A stretch of 64,000 nt of DNA. Origin: RGIG1681 sp045650505 (GTDB taxonomy: Bacteria > Bacillota > Clostridia > Christensenellales > UBA1242). Each line of letters starts with the position of its first letter. Position 1 is the first letter of the stretch. Of this stretch, positions 41,040 through 48,415 are shown in pieces. Both the position numbers and the translations under genes were made by a program. The notes beneath the pieces are model-generated. The model saw nothing but the letters and a program-made list of their open reading frames with translations, had not been told where the DNA came from and did no database searches. The stretch spans positions 1-64,000 of the forward strand of contig JAZRRE010000003.1 of the NCBI GenBank assembly GCA_045650505.1, given 5' to 3'.

Positions 41040-41073
41040 AATCCGTTTTTTGGGATTCTTCTTTTGATATTAT
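41040..41073 (+). promoter_or_regulatory. Operator-promoter module, site C
   Basis: AATCC (41040-41044), 8-nt T-rich spacer, GGATT (41053-41057), then TATTAT at 41068-41073. The half-site changed symmetrically (ATCC/GGAT), and the 27-nt distance to the -10 is kept. Confidence 0.65.
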
Positions 41074-41100
41074 AGAGTTATACAAAAGGAGGAAGGAAAT

Positions 41101-41337
41101 ATGAGTGAAAATGAATTAAGAAAAAAAATTGATGAATTATTGGTGGTTGATGATGTGAGCATGGCAAGAATGAAAAGTGTGCTCAAAATTGGTTACACAA
41201 GGGCTGCAAAAATTATAAACTTTCTTGATGAAGAAGGTTATTTGATTGAAATGGGTTGTTATCAAAAGAAGTTTAACTTCGATTTTTATGATGAACTCAA
41301 AGATGTGATTTTTGAATGGTTTTGTGAAGTTGCCTAA
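41101..41337 (+). CDS. Stand-alone FtsK-gamma-like winged-helix protein
   Basis: 78 residues. MARMKSVLKIGYTRAAKIIN followed by FLDEEGYLIE matches the DNA-binding gamma domain of FtsK/SpoIIIE (SxxxLQRrxxIGYxRAAxxxxxxExxGxV). In FtsK this domain is the C-terminal end of a long motor protein and reads KOPS; here it is free. AAAGGAGGAAGG gives a strong ribosome binding site. Single gene between site C and a terminator. It may be a regulator or DNA-end adaptor of the island. Confidence 0.82.
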   Translation: MSENELRKKIDELLVVDDVSMARMKSVLKIGYTRAAKIINFLDEEGYLIEMGCYQKKFNFDFYDELKDVIFEWFCEVA

Positions 41338-41352
41338 ATGAATTTAGTGCAT

Positions 41353-41382
41353 AAAAAAACAGCCTAATTTTAGGCTGTTTTT
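41353..41382. terminator. Bidirectional terminator at the convergent junction
   Basis: AAAAACAGCCTAA and TTAGGCTGTTTTT. Confidence 0.88.
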
Positions 41383-41397
41383 GGCATTTATTATTTA

Positions 41398-43056
41398 TTA
41401 AAATGAGCGATATTTTTCAAAATATTCTTGAAGTGTTTTGCACTCTTTCATTTTTTTGAGGGTGCTTGCTTGAAGTCGTTGTTTATATTCTTCGGTTTCG
41501 GCTTGGTTTTGAATTTTGCCTTCAAGAACAGATTTTAAAATTCTAGACATTGTTCCAGATGATTTGAAAAGATTGTGTGAAGAAGCATAAGCATCTGCCA
41601 TATCAATCATTTCAGGAGTTGGGGTGGCATATGAACCATCAGGCATAATGAATTTGGCATTTCCACTTGAATACATACCATAGTCAAAATCGGCTGAATA
41701 TGAATCAAGTTTTTTGTATAAACCTGTTTTTTTGTTGAAAAGTTTATTTCTGGCATCAGGTGAAATTTGATTTGAAACGATTACAAAAGGTTTTGCAAAC
41801 TCATTTCCTAAATTTATTGTTGCACCAGACTTTCTTTTATGGGCAACTAATGCAGTCATTAAAAATTTAACTTCTGCATCTGTTAATCTCTTTAAAATTT
41901 CACTTTCTTCGGTTGAGTTTGAATCATATGAGTGAATTCGTTCATAATAATATGAAATAATGTTTTCAGCAAAACGAATGATGTGAGTATTGTCAACGGT
42001 TGAAAGTCCAATATCCATAACAGTTGCAAGGCTTTTCATTTGTGATTGATTTGTCAACATTTCAGGAATATCAAGTTTGCCTTCGGCAATATCTTCAATT
42101 TGGTGTTTTATTATTGCAACATATGCTTGAGATTTTCTCTTGCTGTTTTCTTTATAAAATTCTGCAAATTCAGGGTTTAAAAGAGAAACTTTTTCACACA
42201 TTTTCTTAAAACCGGCAACATTTTCAATTTGAAACACACGGCAGAACTCTGTTGCTGATAAACCACTATTCATAAAATAGTTCGCAATAAAAAAGTAGTC
42301 TTCAGCAGAAGTGATTTTCATTCCATCAGCAAGTTCAAAAAGTTGCATTAGTTCACCGTTGTCATCTGTCCAAGACATCTTTTTCACAAGGCGAATTTGT
42401 TGTTGAATCGCAGAGGTTTTCTTTCCGTGTTCACTTTGAAATTTGCGAAGTTGTTCGTCACCTTCAATATAAGCCAAAATAGCTTCAGGAACTTTGCTTT
42501 TATCTTCGATTTGGCTGTAATGTTCAACAACGTTTTGTCTTCCAAATGGGCTGATTGAACTTGTTCGTGTCATAACAAATTTCAATTTGTCAGGAGCGTG
42601 AACTGCAATCCATTCAAGGGCTTCCCAAGGCTTATCTTCAGGAATTGAGTAGAGAAGTCTGTCATCAACTTTGTGTTGAACTTTCATTTTATAAATGTTT
42701 TCAGGGTGAACAATAACTTCGCGGCAAAGTTTTGGAAGTGTTAAAATTTGTTCTTTTGAATATTCTTTAAAATCTTTTGGTGAAAGTGTTTTAAACATTA
42801 TTGGCCAAAACAAAACATCATAAGCAACTTCTGGGTGTTTTAAACAAAAGTCAATAATGGTTTTTTTGTTTAAAATAAGGTTTTGAATGAGATCCATTTC
42901 ATCATATTCAAGATGTGCGCGTTCGTAATAACCAGCATCTTTATGCGAAAGCAATTTTTCAACGATGTGATATGCATAGAAATGGCTATGGTTATTTGTT
43001 CTTACATAATTAAAATTGTTAAGCAATTCTTCTCTTAAAATCTCTCGTTTTTCCAT
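41398..43056 (-). CDS. Hypothetical protein, 552 residues
   Basis: Minus strand, second gene after a 54-residue gene whose stop overlaps its start by one base (TAATG); TTGGAGAAG is the ribosome binding site. Helix-rich, soluble, with no clear motif. The N-terminal third has HPEVAYDVLFWPIMFKTLSP and EALEWIAVHAPDKL; the C-terminal part has DYGMYSSGNAKFIMPDGSY. Its length and position next to the membrane helicase gene suggest accessory origin. Function unknown. Confidence 0.82.
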   Translation of the reverse strand: MEKREILREELLNNFNYVRTNNHSHFYAYHIVEKLLSHKDAGYYERAHLEYDEMDLIQNLILNKKTIIDFCLKHPEVAYDVLFWPIMFKTLSPKDFKEYSKEQILTLPKLCREVIVHPENIYKMKVQHKVDDRLLYSIPEDKPWEALEWIAVHAPDKLKFVMTRTSSISPFGRQNVVEHYSQIEDKSKVPEAILAYIEGDEQLRKFQSEHGKKTSAIQQQIRLVKKMSWTDDNGELMQLFELADGMKITSAEDYFFIANYFMNSGLSATEFCRVFQIENVAGFKKMCEKVSLLNPEFAEFYKENSKRKSQAYVAIIKHQIEDIAEGKLDIPEMLTNQSQMKSLATVMDIGLSTVDNTHIIRFAENIISYYYERIHSYDSNSTEESEILKRLTDAEVKFLMTALVAHKRKSGATINLGNEFAKPFVIVSNQISPDARNKLFNKKTGLYKKLDSYSADFDYGMYSSGNAKFIMPDGSYATPTPEMIDMADAYASSHNLFKSSGTMSRILKSVLEGKIQNQAETEEYKQRLQASTLKKMKECKTLQEYFEKYRSF

Positions 43057-43220
43057 TATTCTTCTCCAATTTCTTCAGTTAAAAATTTTTTCTTGTCACT
43101 TAAATATTCATCTAAAATTTCAAGTTCTTTAACACTTAATTTATTTATCACAGATTTGTCATTTTCAATAAGACTTAAAACTTCTTCAATTTCGTTATCG
43201 ATTGTGAAAAATTTACTCAT
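43056..43220 (-). CDS. Small 54-residue acidic protein, translationally coupled to the 552-residue gene
   Basis: ATG at 43220 with AAGGAG 7-8 nt upstream, and a stop that overlaps the next start by one base. Sequence MSKFFTIDNEIEEVLSLIEN, then KLSVKELEILDEYL, and Lys/Glu-rich end. A perfect inverted repeat (TTAAAAAT/ATTTTTAA, 43232-43250) abuts its ribosome binding site. No family recognised. Confidence 0.72.
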   Translation of the reverse strand: MSKFFTIDNEIEEVLSLIENDKSVINKLSVKELEILDEYLSDKKKFLTEEIGEE

Positions 43221-43262
43221 AACAAATCTCCTTAAAAATTACATTTTTAAATCACACCAATT

Positions 43263-43291
43263 ATTATATCATAACTTTTTATATTTGTCAA
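43263..43291 (-). promoter_or_regulatory. Sigma-A promoter of the 54/552-residue operon
   Basis: On the minus strand TTGACA (43291-43286), 17-nt spacer, TATAAT (43268-43263). Confidence 0.85.
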
Positions 43292-43325
43292 TAGGGGCAT
43301 AAATGGGTTTTATAATGCGTGCATA

Positions 43326-43352
43326 ATAAAAACAGGGGCAAGCCCTGTTTTT
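43326..43352 (-). terminator. Intrinsic terminator after the helicase gene
   Basis: AAAACAGGG, GCAAG loop, CCCTGTTTTT; located just beyond the helicase stop codon. Confidence 0.85.
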
Positions 43353-43354
43353 GT

Positions 43355-46051
43355 TTATTGTTTTTTAAATGGTGCTTTTGGAAGTTTTTTTCCTTTTTTC
43401 ACAACAGATTTAGTTGTTATTTCAAAGCAGTTGTTGAAATAAGACAAGTTTTTAACTTTTTGAAGCACTTTAAAACCCTCATCGGTTCTGGTGTAAACAT
43501 TTAAATATAAGCCCATTTTTCTGCTAATGCATTTGCTGAAATAGGTGGTTTTATCTTTGTTTGAACCAATAAGTTTTGGCACGCAAATTGAAAGCCTGAA
43601 GTTTTTTGAAATAATTTTTTTCTTAACAAGAATGTATCTTGGGTCTTGAACGGGTCCTAAAACTTCTTGCATTGCTTTTAAAAAGATATTTGATTGCTCT
43701 TTGTTTTCGGTTTTGATAAGGGAATAGAAAACACTATTTTTATCATTCTCAAAAGTTTTAATGTTAACTTTAGCACCAAAATTAATGACATCATCTCTTT
43801 TTAATGATTTCAAAACTGCACTTGAGAGTGATTTGATTAAATTTTTTAAGTTTCGTGTGTTAACCACAAAATAAACTTGTCTTAAAATAAGCACGATAAA
43901 TCCGACGGCAACAACTGTTATTGATAATGTTTTAAATGTTTGATTTTTGATTATCATATTAACAAGCATTAAGGCGATTGCAAAGATTGAAAACTTAAAT
44001 GCTGGTTTCAAAAAGTCATAAAGCCCAATAAAAGGTGCTTTGGCTTTCGATTTAATAATGTTTCCTTGAATCACTTCGCTTGGTCCATTTCCAAGTGCGA
44101 TGTCCCAAGATTTTGAAGTGTTTTCACGGTCAGCAGCAAGAGCCATAATCTTCTCGTTATATTCAGGCAAATTTTCCTGATTAAAGGTGAGTGGAATTTG
44201 ACATCTTTCAATTCCGTATTCAATTTCGTTTGTTTCGTAGTTTGGTGCTAAAAAGGTTTTAAACCTACGCTCAAGTGTTTGATAATCTGTCAGGTTATAA
44301 CTGCAAATTTCTTCACTTGAATTATCTTCGTTAGGCATAACGGTTACGAGGTGCCAAATGTTTGAAATTTTGTTTGGCTGATTTTTGTCAACACGAATGG
44401 CTCTGCCACGAACTTGGTTTGAAAGCATAAAACTTCCAACAAAACTAGCAAATATGAGTGAGTTGATGTTAGGGGAATCCCAACCCTCACCAAGAAGTGA
44501 TTTTGTGCCAATTACAATTTGAATGTGTCCTGCTTGGAAAAGTTCGGTCACAATGTTTACTTTGTTTTTGTTGTTAACACCAATAAACGCACACTCAACA
44601 TAATCAGTGTTTTCAAGTGGTTTAAGAGTATATTTACAGCCATAGTTTTTGCAGGTTTGTTCAAACTCTTTCAAGATGTTGTTTCGAATAATCACAAGAG
44701 TTCCACAAAGCACTGCAAGGTTGGTTTCAGGGTTTTGACGTCTTGCATACTCAAAAATGCTGACAACAGAAATGTTGTCGATATCATTTTCAGTGCCAAT
44801 GGCTTTCATTCCAGCTTTTTTGATATAGTCGGTCAAAATGAGCATACGAAGGTCTGCTTTAAGGTTTTCTTTTTCGTGTTTTATGATTTCAAGAATGCTT
44901 TGCATTTTGCTTTGGCTGGTCATAATTTCTTTATTGATTTTTGGGTTTGAACCAAGATAAATCTTATTTTTAGAAATCAAGCCGTATCCTTTCAAAATGG
45001 TTTCAAAAGAAGTGTAATATTCTTCACCATAAAACTTTGCGTTTGTTTTTAAATCATTAAGCCATTTCAAAACAACTGAAAGAGAATAAGCCCCTAAACT
45101 TGTTTTGTTTTTTAAATATTTCAAAACTTTCGCGTTTGAAGGAATGGCAAAATGTTCGGCAATAGTGTAAGCCCCTGAAAACATAGGCAAATATTCAAGA
45201 AATTTGTCCATACTCGTTTCAAAATGGGTGATGGAAAGCAACATAATGTTTTGAAATGTTTCACTTTCAGCAATTTCTTTAATTGCAAGTTCAGTTTTTT
45301 CTTGGTATTTTTTTGCAACCTCAATTTCTTCATTGGTTGGAAAGTTGCAATAAATGAAATCTTGATGTTTGCAAAGATTCTTTTTTTGCACAAGTTCAGG
45401 AACAAGCACTTCTTGGTCAATTTCACCGCAAAGTGAAATATATTTATTCCATTCGTTGTCATCAGAATCATAAGGTGGGGTGGCAGTTAAGGCAATAATT
45501 TTAATGTCACTGCCAAGAGCACCCAAAAACTCAATGAGTGCCTTGTGCCACTCATTTCTTAAGTGATGTGCTTCATCTAAACAAATAGTTTTGATTCCTT
45601 GATTTTTAACGGTTGCAATAAGGTCAAAATCTTCAAAGTTTTCGTCTTGTTCTTCTTCAAGAGATTCATCATCGCTTTCAAGTGTTTCTTTTGTGCCTTT
45701 TTTAAGTTTGTTCATTGCAGAGTGCAAACTTTGATATGTGGTTGAGGTTAAAAGCAAAGGCTCTTTAAGATTTAATGAAAACAATTCATCATTTTCTTTT
45801 TCTGTGTCAACAAACATTTCAAAACGCGATTTCCATTGGTTTTTAATTGTGATTGTTGGCGAAAAGATAAGGGCAGGTTGTTTTAGCCTTGAAATAAGTT
45901 CAAGCCCCAAAATGGTTTTTCCACTTCCTGGTGCAGCCACAATATGAATTTTTCCATTCTTGAGATATTTATTTGAGTTGTCAAGAACGTTTTGTTGATA
46001 ATCTCTAAATGTGCCTTTAAATTGCACTTTGTTAAAATTTAATTTTTCCAT
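43355..46051 (-). CDS. SF2 (DEAH-type) helicase with two C-terminal membrane segments
   Basis: 898 residues. Motifs: FRDYQQNVL (Q-like), Walker A AAPGSGKT (39-46), DEAH (159-162), ALTATPP (near 188), and motif VI QVRGRAIRVDKNQ (near 565). This is the layout of ERCC3/type III restriction-type helicases. After the motor, residues about 687-703 and 707-731 form two hydrophobic segments, followed by a 165-residue basic domain. A membrane anchor on an SF2 helicase is unusual. The TATAAT of its promoter ends 9 nt before ATG 46051 and no ribosome binding site is seen, so it is probably leaderless. Defence role is plausible but unproven. Confidence 0.88.
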   Translation of the reverse strand: MEKLNFNKVQFKGTFRDYQQNVLDNSNKYLKNGKIHIVAAPGSGKTILGLELISRLKQPALIFSPTITIKNQWKSRFEMFVDTEKENDELFSLNLKEPLLLTSTTYQSLHSAMNKLKKGTKETLESDDESLEEEQDENFEDFDLIATVKNQGIKTICLDEAHHLRNEWHKALIEFLGALGSDIKIIALTATPPYDSDDNEWNKYISLCGEIDQEVLVPELVQKKNLCKHQDFIYCNFPTNEEIEVAKKYQEKTELAIKEIAESETFQNIMLLSITHFETSMDKFLEYLPMFSGAYTIAEHFAIPSNAKVLKYLKNKTSLGAYSLSVVLKWLNDLKTNAKFYGEEYYTSFETILKGYGLISKNKIYLGSNPKINKEIMTSQSKMQSILEIIKHEKENLKADLRMLILTDYIKKAGMKAIGTENDIDNISVVSIFEYARRQNPETNLAVLCGTLVIIRNNILKEFEQTCKNYGCKYTLKPLENTDYVECAFIGVNNKNKVNIVTELFQAGHIQIVIGTKSLLGEGWDSPNINSLIFASFVGSFMLSNQVRGRAIRVDKNQPNKISNIWHLVTVMPNEDNSSEEICSYNLTDYQTLERRFKTFLAPNYETNEIEYGIERCQIPLTFNQENLPEYNEKIMALAADRENTSKSWDIALGNGPSEVIQGNIIKSKAKAPFIGLYDFLKPAFKFSIFAIALMLVNMIIKNQTFKTLSITVVAVGFIVLILRQVYFVVNTRNLKNLIKSLSSAVLKSLKRDDVINFGAKVNIKTFENDKNSVFYSLIKTENKEQSNIFLKAMQEVLGPVQDPRYILVKKKIISKNFRLSICVPKLIGSNKDKTTYFSKCISRKMGLYLNVYTRTDEGFKVLQKVKNLSYFNNCFEITTKSVVKKGKKLPKAPFKKQ

Positions 46052-46059
46052 ACACTTTG

Positions 46060-46109
46060 ATTATATCAAAACCAATTATAGTTGACAATTTTTTTGAGAG
46101 TCTTATAAT
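46060..46109. promoter_or_regulatory. Divergent promoters sharing one -35 element
   Basis: Plus strand: TTGACA 46082-46087, 16-nt spacer, TATAAT 46104-46109 (NUDIX gene). Minus strand: TTGTCA 46088-46083, 17-nt spacer, TATAAT 46065-46060 (helicase gene). Five base pairs of the -35 hexamers are the same, so polymerase cannot hold both at once. Confidence 0.82.
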
Positions 46110-46152
46110 GAAATAGGCTAGAAAGTTAAAGGTAAAAAAAGGAAACAAAAAA

Positions 46153-46623
46153 ATGGAAAAAAGAATAAGCTGCAGAGCAATCATTTTAAACGATGACGGA
46201 CTAGTTGTTATGTATCGAAACAAAAACGGAAGCGAATATTATACACTTCCTGGTGGAGGAATGGAAAATGCTGAAACCGAACACGAATGTGTGAAAAGAG
46301 AATGCATTGAAGAATTTGGAATTTCTGTTGAGCCACTCAAAAAACTTTATGTTTTAGAAGACACAAAAACCATTCAACACATTTATTATTGTAAGTGGGT
46401 TTCTGGAAAACTTGGAACCGGCACAGGTGAAGAGTTTGAAGCAGGTAATGGAAAGGGCGTTTACAACCCAATGCAAATTGTGTTTAATAAACTTGCTGAA
46501 ACAAATTTAGTTCCACCAGAAATCAAAGAGAGAATTTTGAAAGATTATAACGCCGACAAAAATTTTGTGGGTGACAGATTTGAATCTGTTTCAAGTGTTA
46601 TAAAATTAGAGAGTGACTATTAA
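46153..46623 (+). CDS. NUDIX hydrolase
   Basis: 156 residues. The Nudix box at 35-57 reads GGMENAETEHECVKRECIEEFG, split as GGMENAE, RE and EEFG, matching Gx5Ex7REUxEExGU in full. It hydrolyses a nucleoside diphosphate linked to another group; the substrate cannot be told. Divergently transcribed from the helicase with a shared -35. Confidence 0.92.
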   Translation: MEKRISCRAIILNDDGLVVMYRNKNGSEYYTLPGGGMENAETEHECVKRECIEEFGISVEPLKKLYVLEDTKTIQHIYYCKWVSGKLGTGTGEEFEAGNGKGVYNPMQIVFNKLAETNLVPPEIKERILKDYNADKNFVGDRFESVSSVIKLESDY

Positions 46624-46652
46624 AAAAGTGCCGACTAGTTCGGCATTTTTTA
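46622..46652 (+). terminator. Intrinsic terminator
   Basis: AAAAAGTGCCGA, CTAG, TTCGGCATTTTTT after the NUDIX gene. Confidence 0.9.
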
Positions 46653-46710
46653 TTTGCTGGTTTTAATTATTCAAAAAACGCAAATCTGCTCTTAATCTTG
46701 ATAAAATAGG

Positions 46711-46731
46711 GTATTATGTTTCACATAACAC
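46711..46731. repeat. 21-bp inverted-repeat site, copy 1
   Basis: GTATTATGT and ACATAACAC around TTC, one mismatch. A perfect copy with the same spacer lies at 58656-58676. Both resemble operators. Confidence 0.65.
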
Positions 46732-46801
46732 TTTATTTTTCTCATATTTTTAGGCTGCTAATTAAAAAATTAATGCCTTTTGAAGTTTGGTTAATTTGTT
46801 A

Positions 46802-46830
46802 TTGCGTAGTTATAGATTTTATGATAATAT
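46802..46830 (+). promoter_or_regulatory. Probable promoter of the zinc-ribbon gene
   Basis: TTGCGT (46802-46807), 17-nt spacer, TAATAT (46825-46830). Confidence 0.55.
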
Positions 46831-46862
46831 ATAATCACCGAGCAATTATTTAGGAGACAAAA

Positions 46863-47261
46863 ATGGAAGAAGAAAAGAAATATACAATGGCTGAACTTTT
46901 AGCTGAAGAAGATGCCAGACTTGCAGAAGAGGCAAAAAAAAGAGAGCAAGAAAGAATTGAGTATCAAGAAAAACTTCGCATTGAAAAAGAGCAAAGACAT
47001 CAAGCATATCTTGAAATGAAAGAACAAAAACGCCTTGAGTGGGAAGCAGAGAAAGAAAGAAGAAGACTTGAGTGGGAAGCAGAAAAAGAAAGACGCGCTA
47101 ACACTTTTGAAGATAAAACACTTACTTGCAAAAAATGTGGCAAAGAATGGGTGTGGGAAGCAAGTGAACAAAAGTTCTTTAAAGAAAAAGGTTTCTTTAG
47201 ACCATCAATGTGCAAAGACTGCAGAAAATCAATCAAGGTTATTAACAATTTTAGACAATAA
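46863..47261 (+). CDS. Coiled-coil protein with C-terminal zinc ribbon
   Basis: 132 residues. The first 80 are a highly charged helix with an internal repeat (RLEWEAEKERR twice). The C-terminus is a zinc ribbon of the zf-trcl type: LTCKKCGKEWVW, FFKEKGFFRPSMCKDCRK. It probably binds nucleic acid or a protein partner. TTTAGGAGA precedes the start. The inverted repeat at 46711 lies upstream. Confidence 0.85.
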   Translation: MEEEKKYTMAELLAEEDARLAEEAKKREQERIEYQEKLRIEKEQRHQAYLEMKEQKRLEWEAEKERRRLEWEAEKERRANTFEDKTLTCKKCGKEWVWEASEQKFFKEKGFFRPSMCKDCRKSIKVINNFRQ

Positions 47262-47293
47262 TTTATTGGTTTAAAAAAATAAAAATTTTTTAC

Positions 47294-47324
47294 GAAATTG
47301 CTGACTTTTCAGCAATTTTTTTTA
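47294..47324 (+). terminator. Intrinsic terminator
   Basis: AAATTGCTGA, CTTT, TCAGCAATTTTTTTT. Confidence 0.9.
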
Positions 47325-47358
47325 TTATATTCAAGAGAAATAATGCATTTAGACAATA

Positions 47359-47395
47359 TTCGACAAAACAAGTCAAAATAAGACAAAATTCAACA
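47359..47395 (+). promoter_or_regulatory. Putative 0A boxes upstream of spo0A
   Basis: TTCGACA at 47359-47365 is the exact reverse of the 0A box TGTCGAA; TTCAACA at 47389-47395 differs by one base. Both lie 20-55 nt upstream of the -35, consistent with autoregulation as known in Bacillus. Confidence 0.6.
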
Positions 47396-47414
47396 AAACA
47401 AAATTTGTGAATCT

Positions 47415-47444
47415 TTGCGATAATAGATTAAAAGATGCTAAAAT
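47415..47444 (+). promoter_or_regulatory. Probable spo0A promoter
   Basis: TTGCGA (47415-47420), 18-nt spacer, TAAAAT (47439-47444). Confidence 0.55.
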
Positions 47445-47494
47445 TTTCGTGTTGCGATTTTTAGCAAAAAATAAAATTTTCAAGGAAGTTTTTT

Positions 47495-48256
47495 ATGGAG
47501 AAAAATTTTAATCTGCTTATTGCAAATGATAACGAAGAAGAATCAAAATTGATTTGTGAAAAACTTACAAAAGACAACGACTTATATGTGATTGAAAACA
47601 CTAAAAGTGGAAAAGACGCGATTAATTTTGTTAAAGATAAAGAATATGATATTGTAATTCTTGATTTAGTGCTTGAAGGCAGTGATGGTTTTGAAGTTAT
47701 TGAAACAATCAAAAATGCTGGCTATAAAACCAAGATAATTGTCATCACTTCACTTTGCAGTGAAACTTTTATCAATAAAGCAATTTCAATGGGTGTTGAT
47801 TATTACATTTTAAAACCTATTAGCACAGATGTGCTTTCAAAAAGAGTGAAAGATTTGCTTGCACCAACAAAACTTAAAGTTGCTGGTGGTGCTCCAATGC
47901 TTACCGGCAGAGAAGTTGAAGAGAGAATAACCAATATATTTATCACTGTTGGAATTCCTGCTCATATTAAAGGCTATCAGTTTTTGAGAGAGGCAATCAA
48001 ACTTGCGATGGAAGACCCAGACATTATTAATTCAATCACAAAGAAACTATATCCATCTATTGCTGAAAAATTTGACACCTCTGCTTCAAAGGTTGAAAGG
48101 GCAATCAGGCACGCAATTGAAGTGGCTTGGAATAGGGGCAAAATTGAAAATATAAACAGCATTTTTGGGCTTACAATTTATGCAAACAATGAAAAGCCAA
48201 CAAATGGTGAATTTATTGCGTTAGTTGCTGATAAAATGCTGTTAGATGTTAATTAA
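47495..48256 (+). CDS. spo0A: Sporulation master regulator Spo0A
   Basis: 253 residues. Receiver domain (1-120) with phosphoacceptor D57 (DIVILDLVL), T85 and K107 (ILKP). The acidic pocket reads AND (10-12) instead of the usual ADD, so one Asp is Asn. The C-terminal domain (about 145-250) is unmistakable: ITNIFITVGIPAHIKGYQFL, then TSASKVERAIRHAIEVAWNR, the DNA-recognition helix. Phospho-Spo0A starts sporulation and controls stationary-phase genes. AAGGAAG lies 7 nt before the ATG. Monocistronic. Confidence 0.96.
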   Translation: MEKNFNLLIANDNEEESKLICEKLTKDNDLYVIENTKSGKDAINFVKDKEYDIVILDLVLEGSDGFEVIETIKNAGYKTKIIVITSLCSETFINKAISMGVDYYILKPISTDVLSKRVKDLLAPTKLKVAGGAPMLTGREVEERITNIFITVGIPAHIKGYQFLREAIKLAMEDPDIINSITKKLYPSIAEKFDTSASKVERAIRHAIEVAWNRGKIENINSIFGLTIYANNEKPTNGEFIALVADKMLLDVN

Positions 48257-48261
48257 AAATA

Positions 48262-48290
48262 AAAAGTGCAGTTCTGCACTTTATTTTTTT
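48262..48290 (+). terminator. Intrinsic terminator of spo0A
   Basis: AAAGTGCAG, TT, CTGCACTTTATTTTTTT. Confidence 0.85.
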
Positions 48291-48352
48291 GGGTAATTTT
48301 GCCTAAAACTAGTTATTTTAAGGGCTTTTTTAATACAAAACATTTATATTCA

Positions 48353-48380
48353 TTAGACTTTTTAGATTTATTTGTATAAA
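48353..48380 (+). promoter_or_regulatory. Probable adhE promoter
   Basis: TTAGAC (48353-48358), 16-nt spacer, TATAAA (48375-48380). No Rex-type palindrome is visible. Confidence 0.5.
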
Positions 48381-48415
48381 ATAGTCGGGTAAGCATAAAA
48401 AAAGGAGACTTAAAT

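Noticed and set aside
39854..41103. Repeated intergenic sequence as a CRISPR or transposon end
   Set aside because: There are only two copies, no spacer series, no transposase, and the repeats consist of recognisable terminator and promoter parts.
46899..47248. Minus-strand frames rich in Phe/Ser/Leu opposite the zinc-ribbon gene
   Set aside because: They are shadows of Lys/Glu-rich codons on the plus strand.
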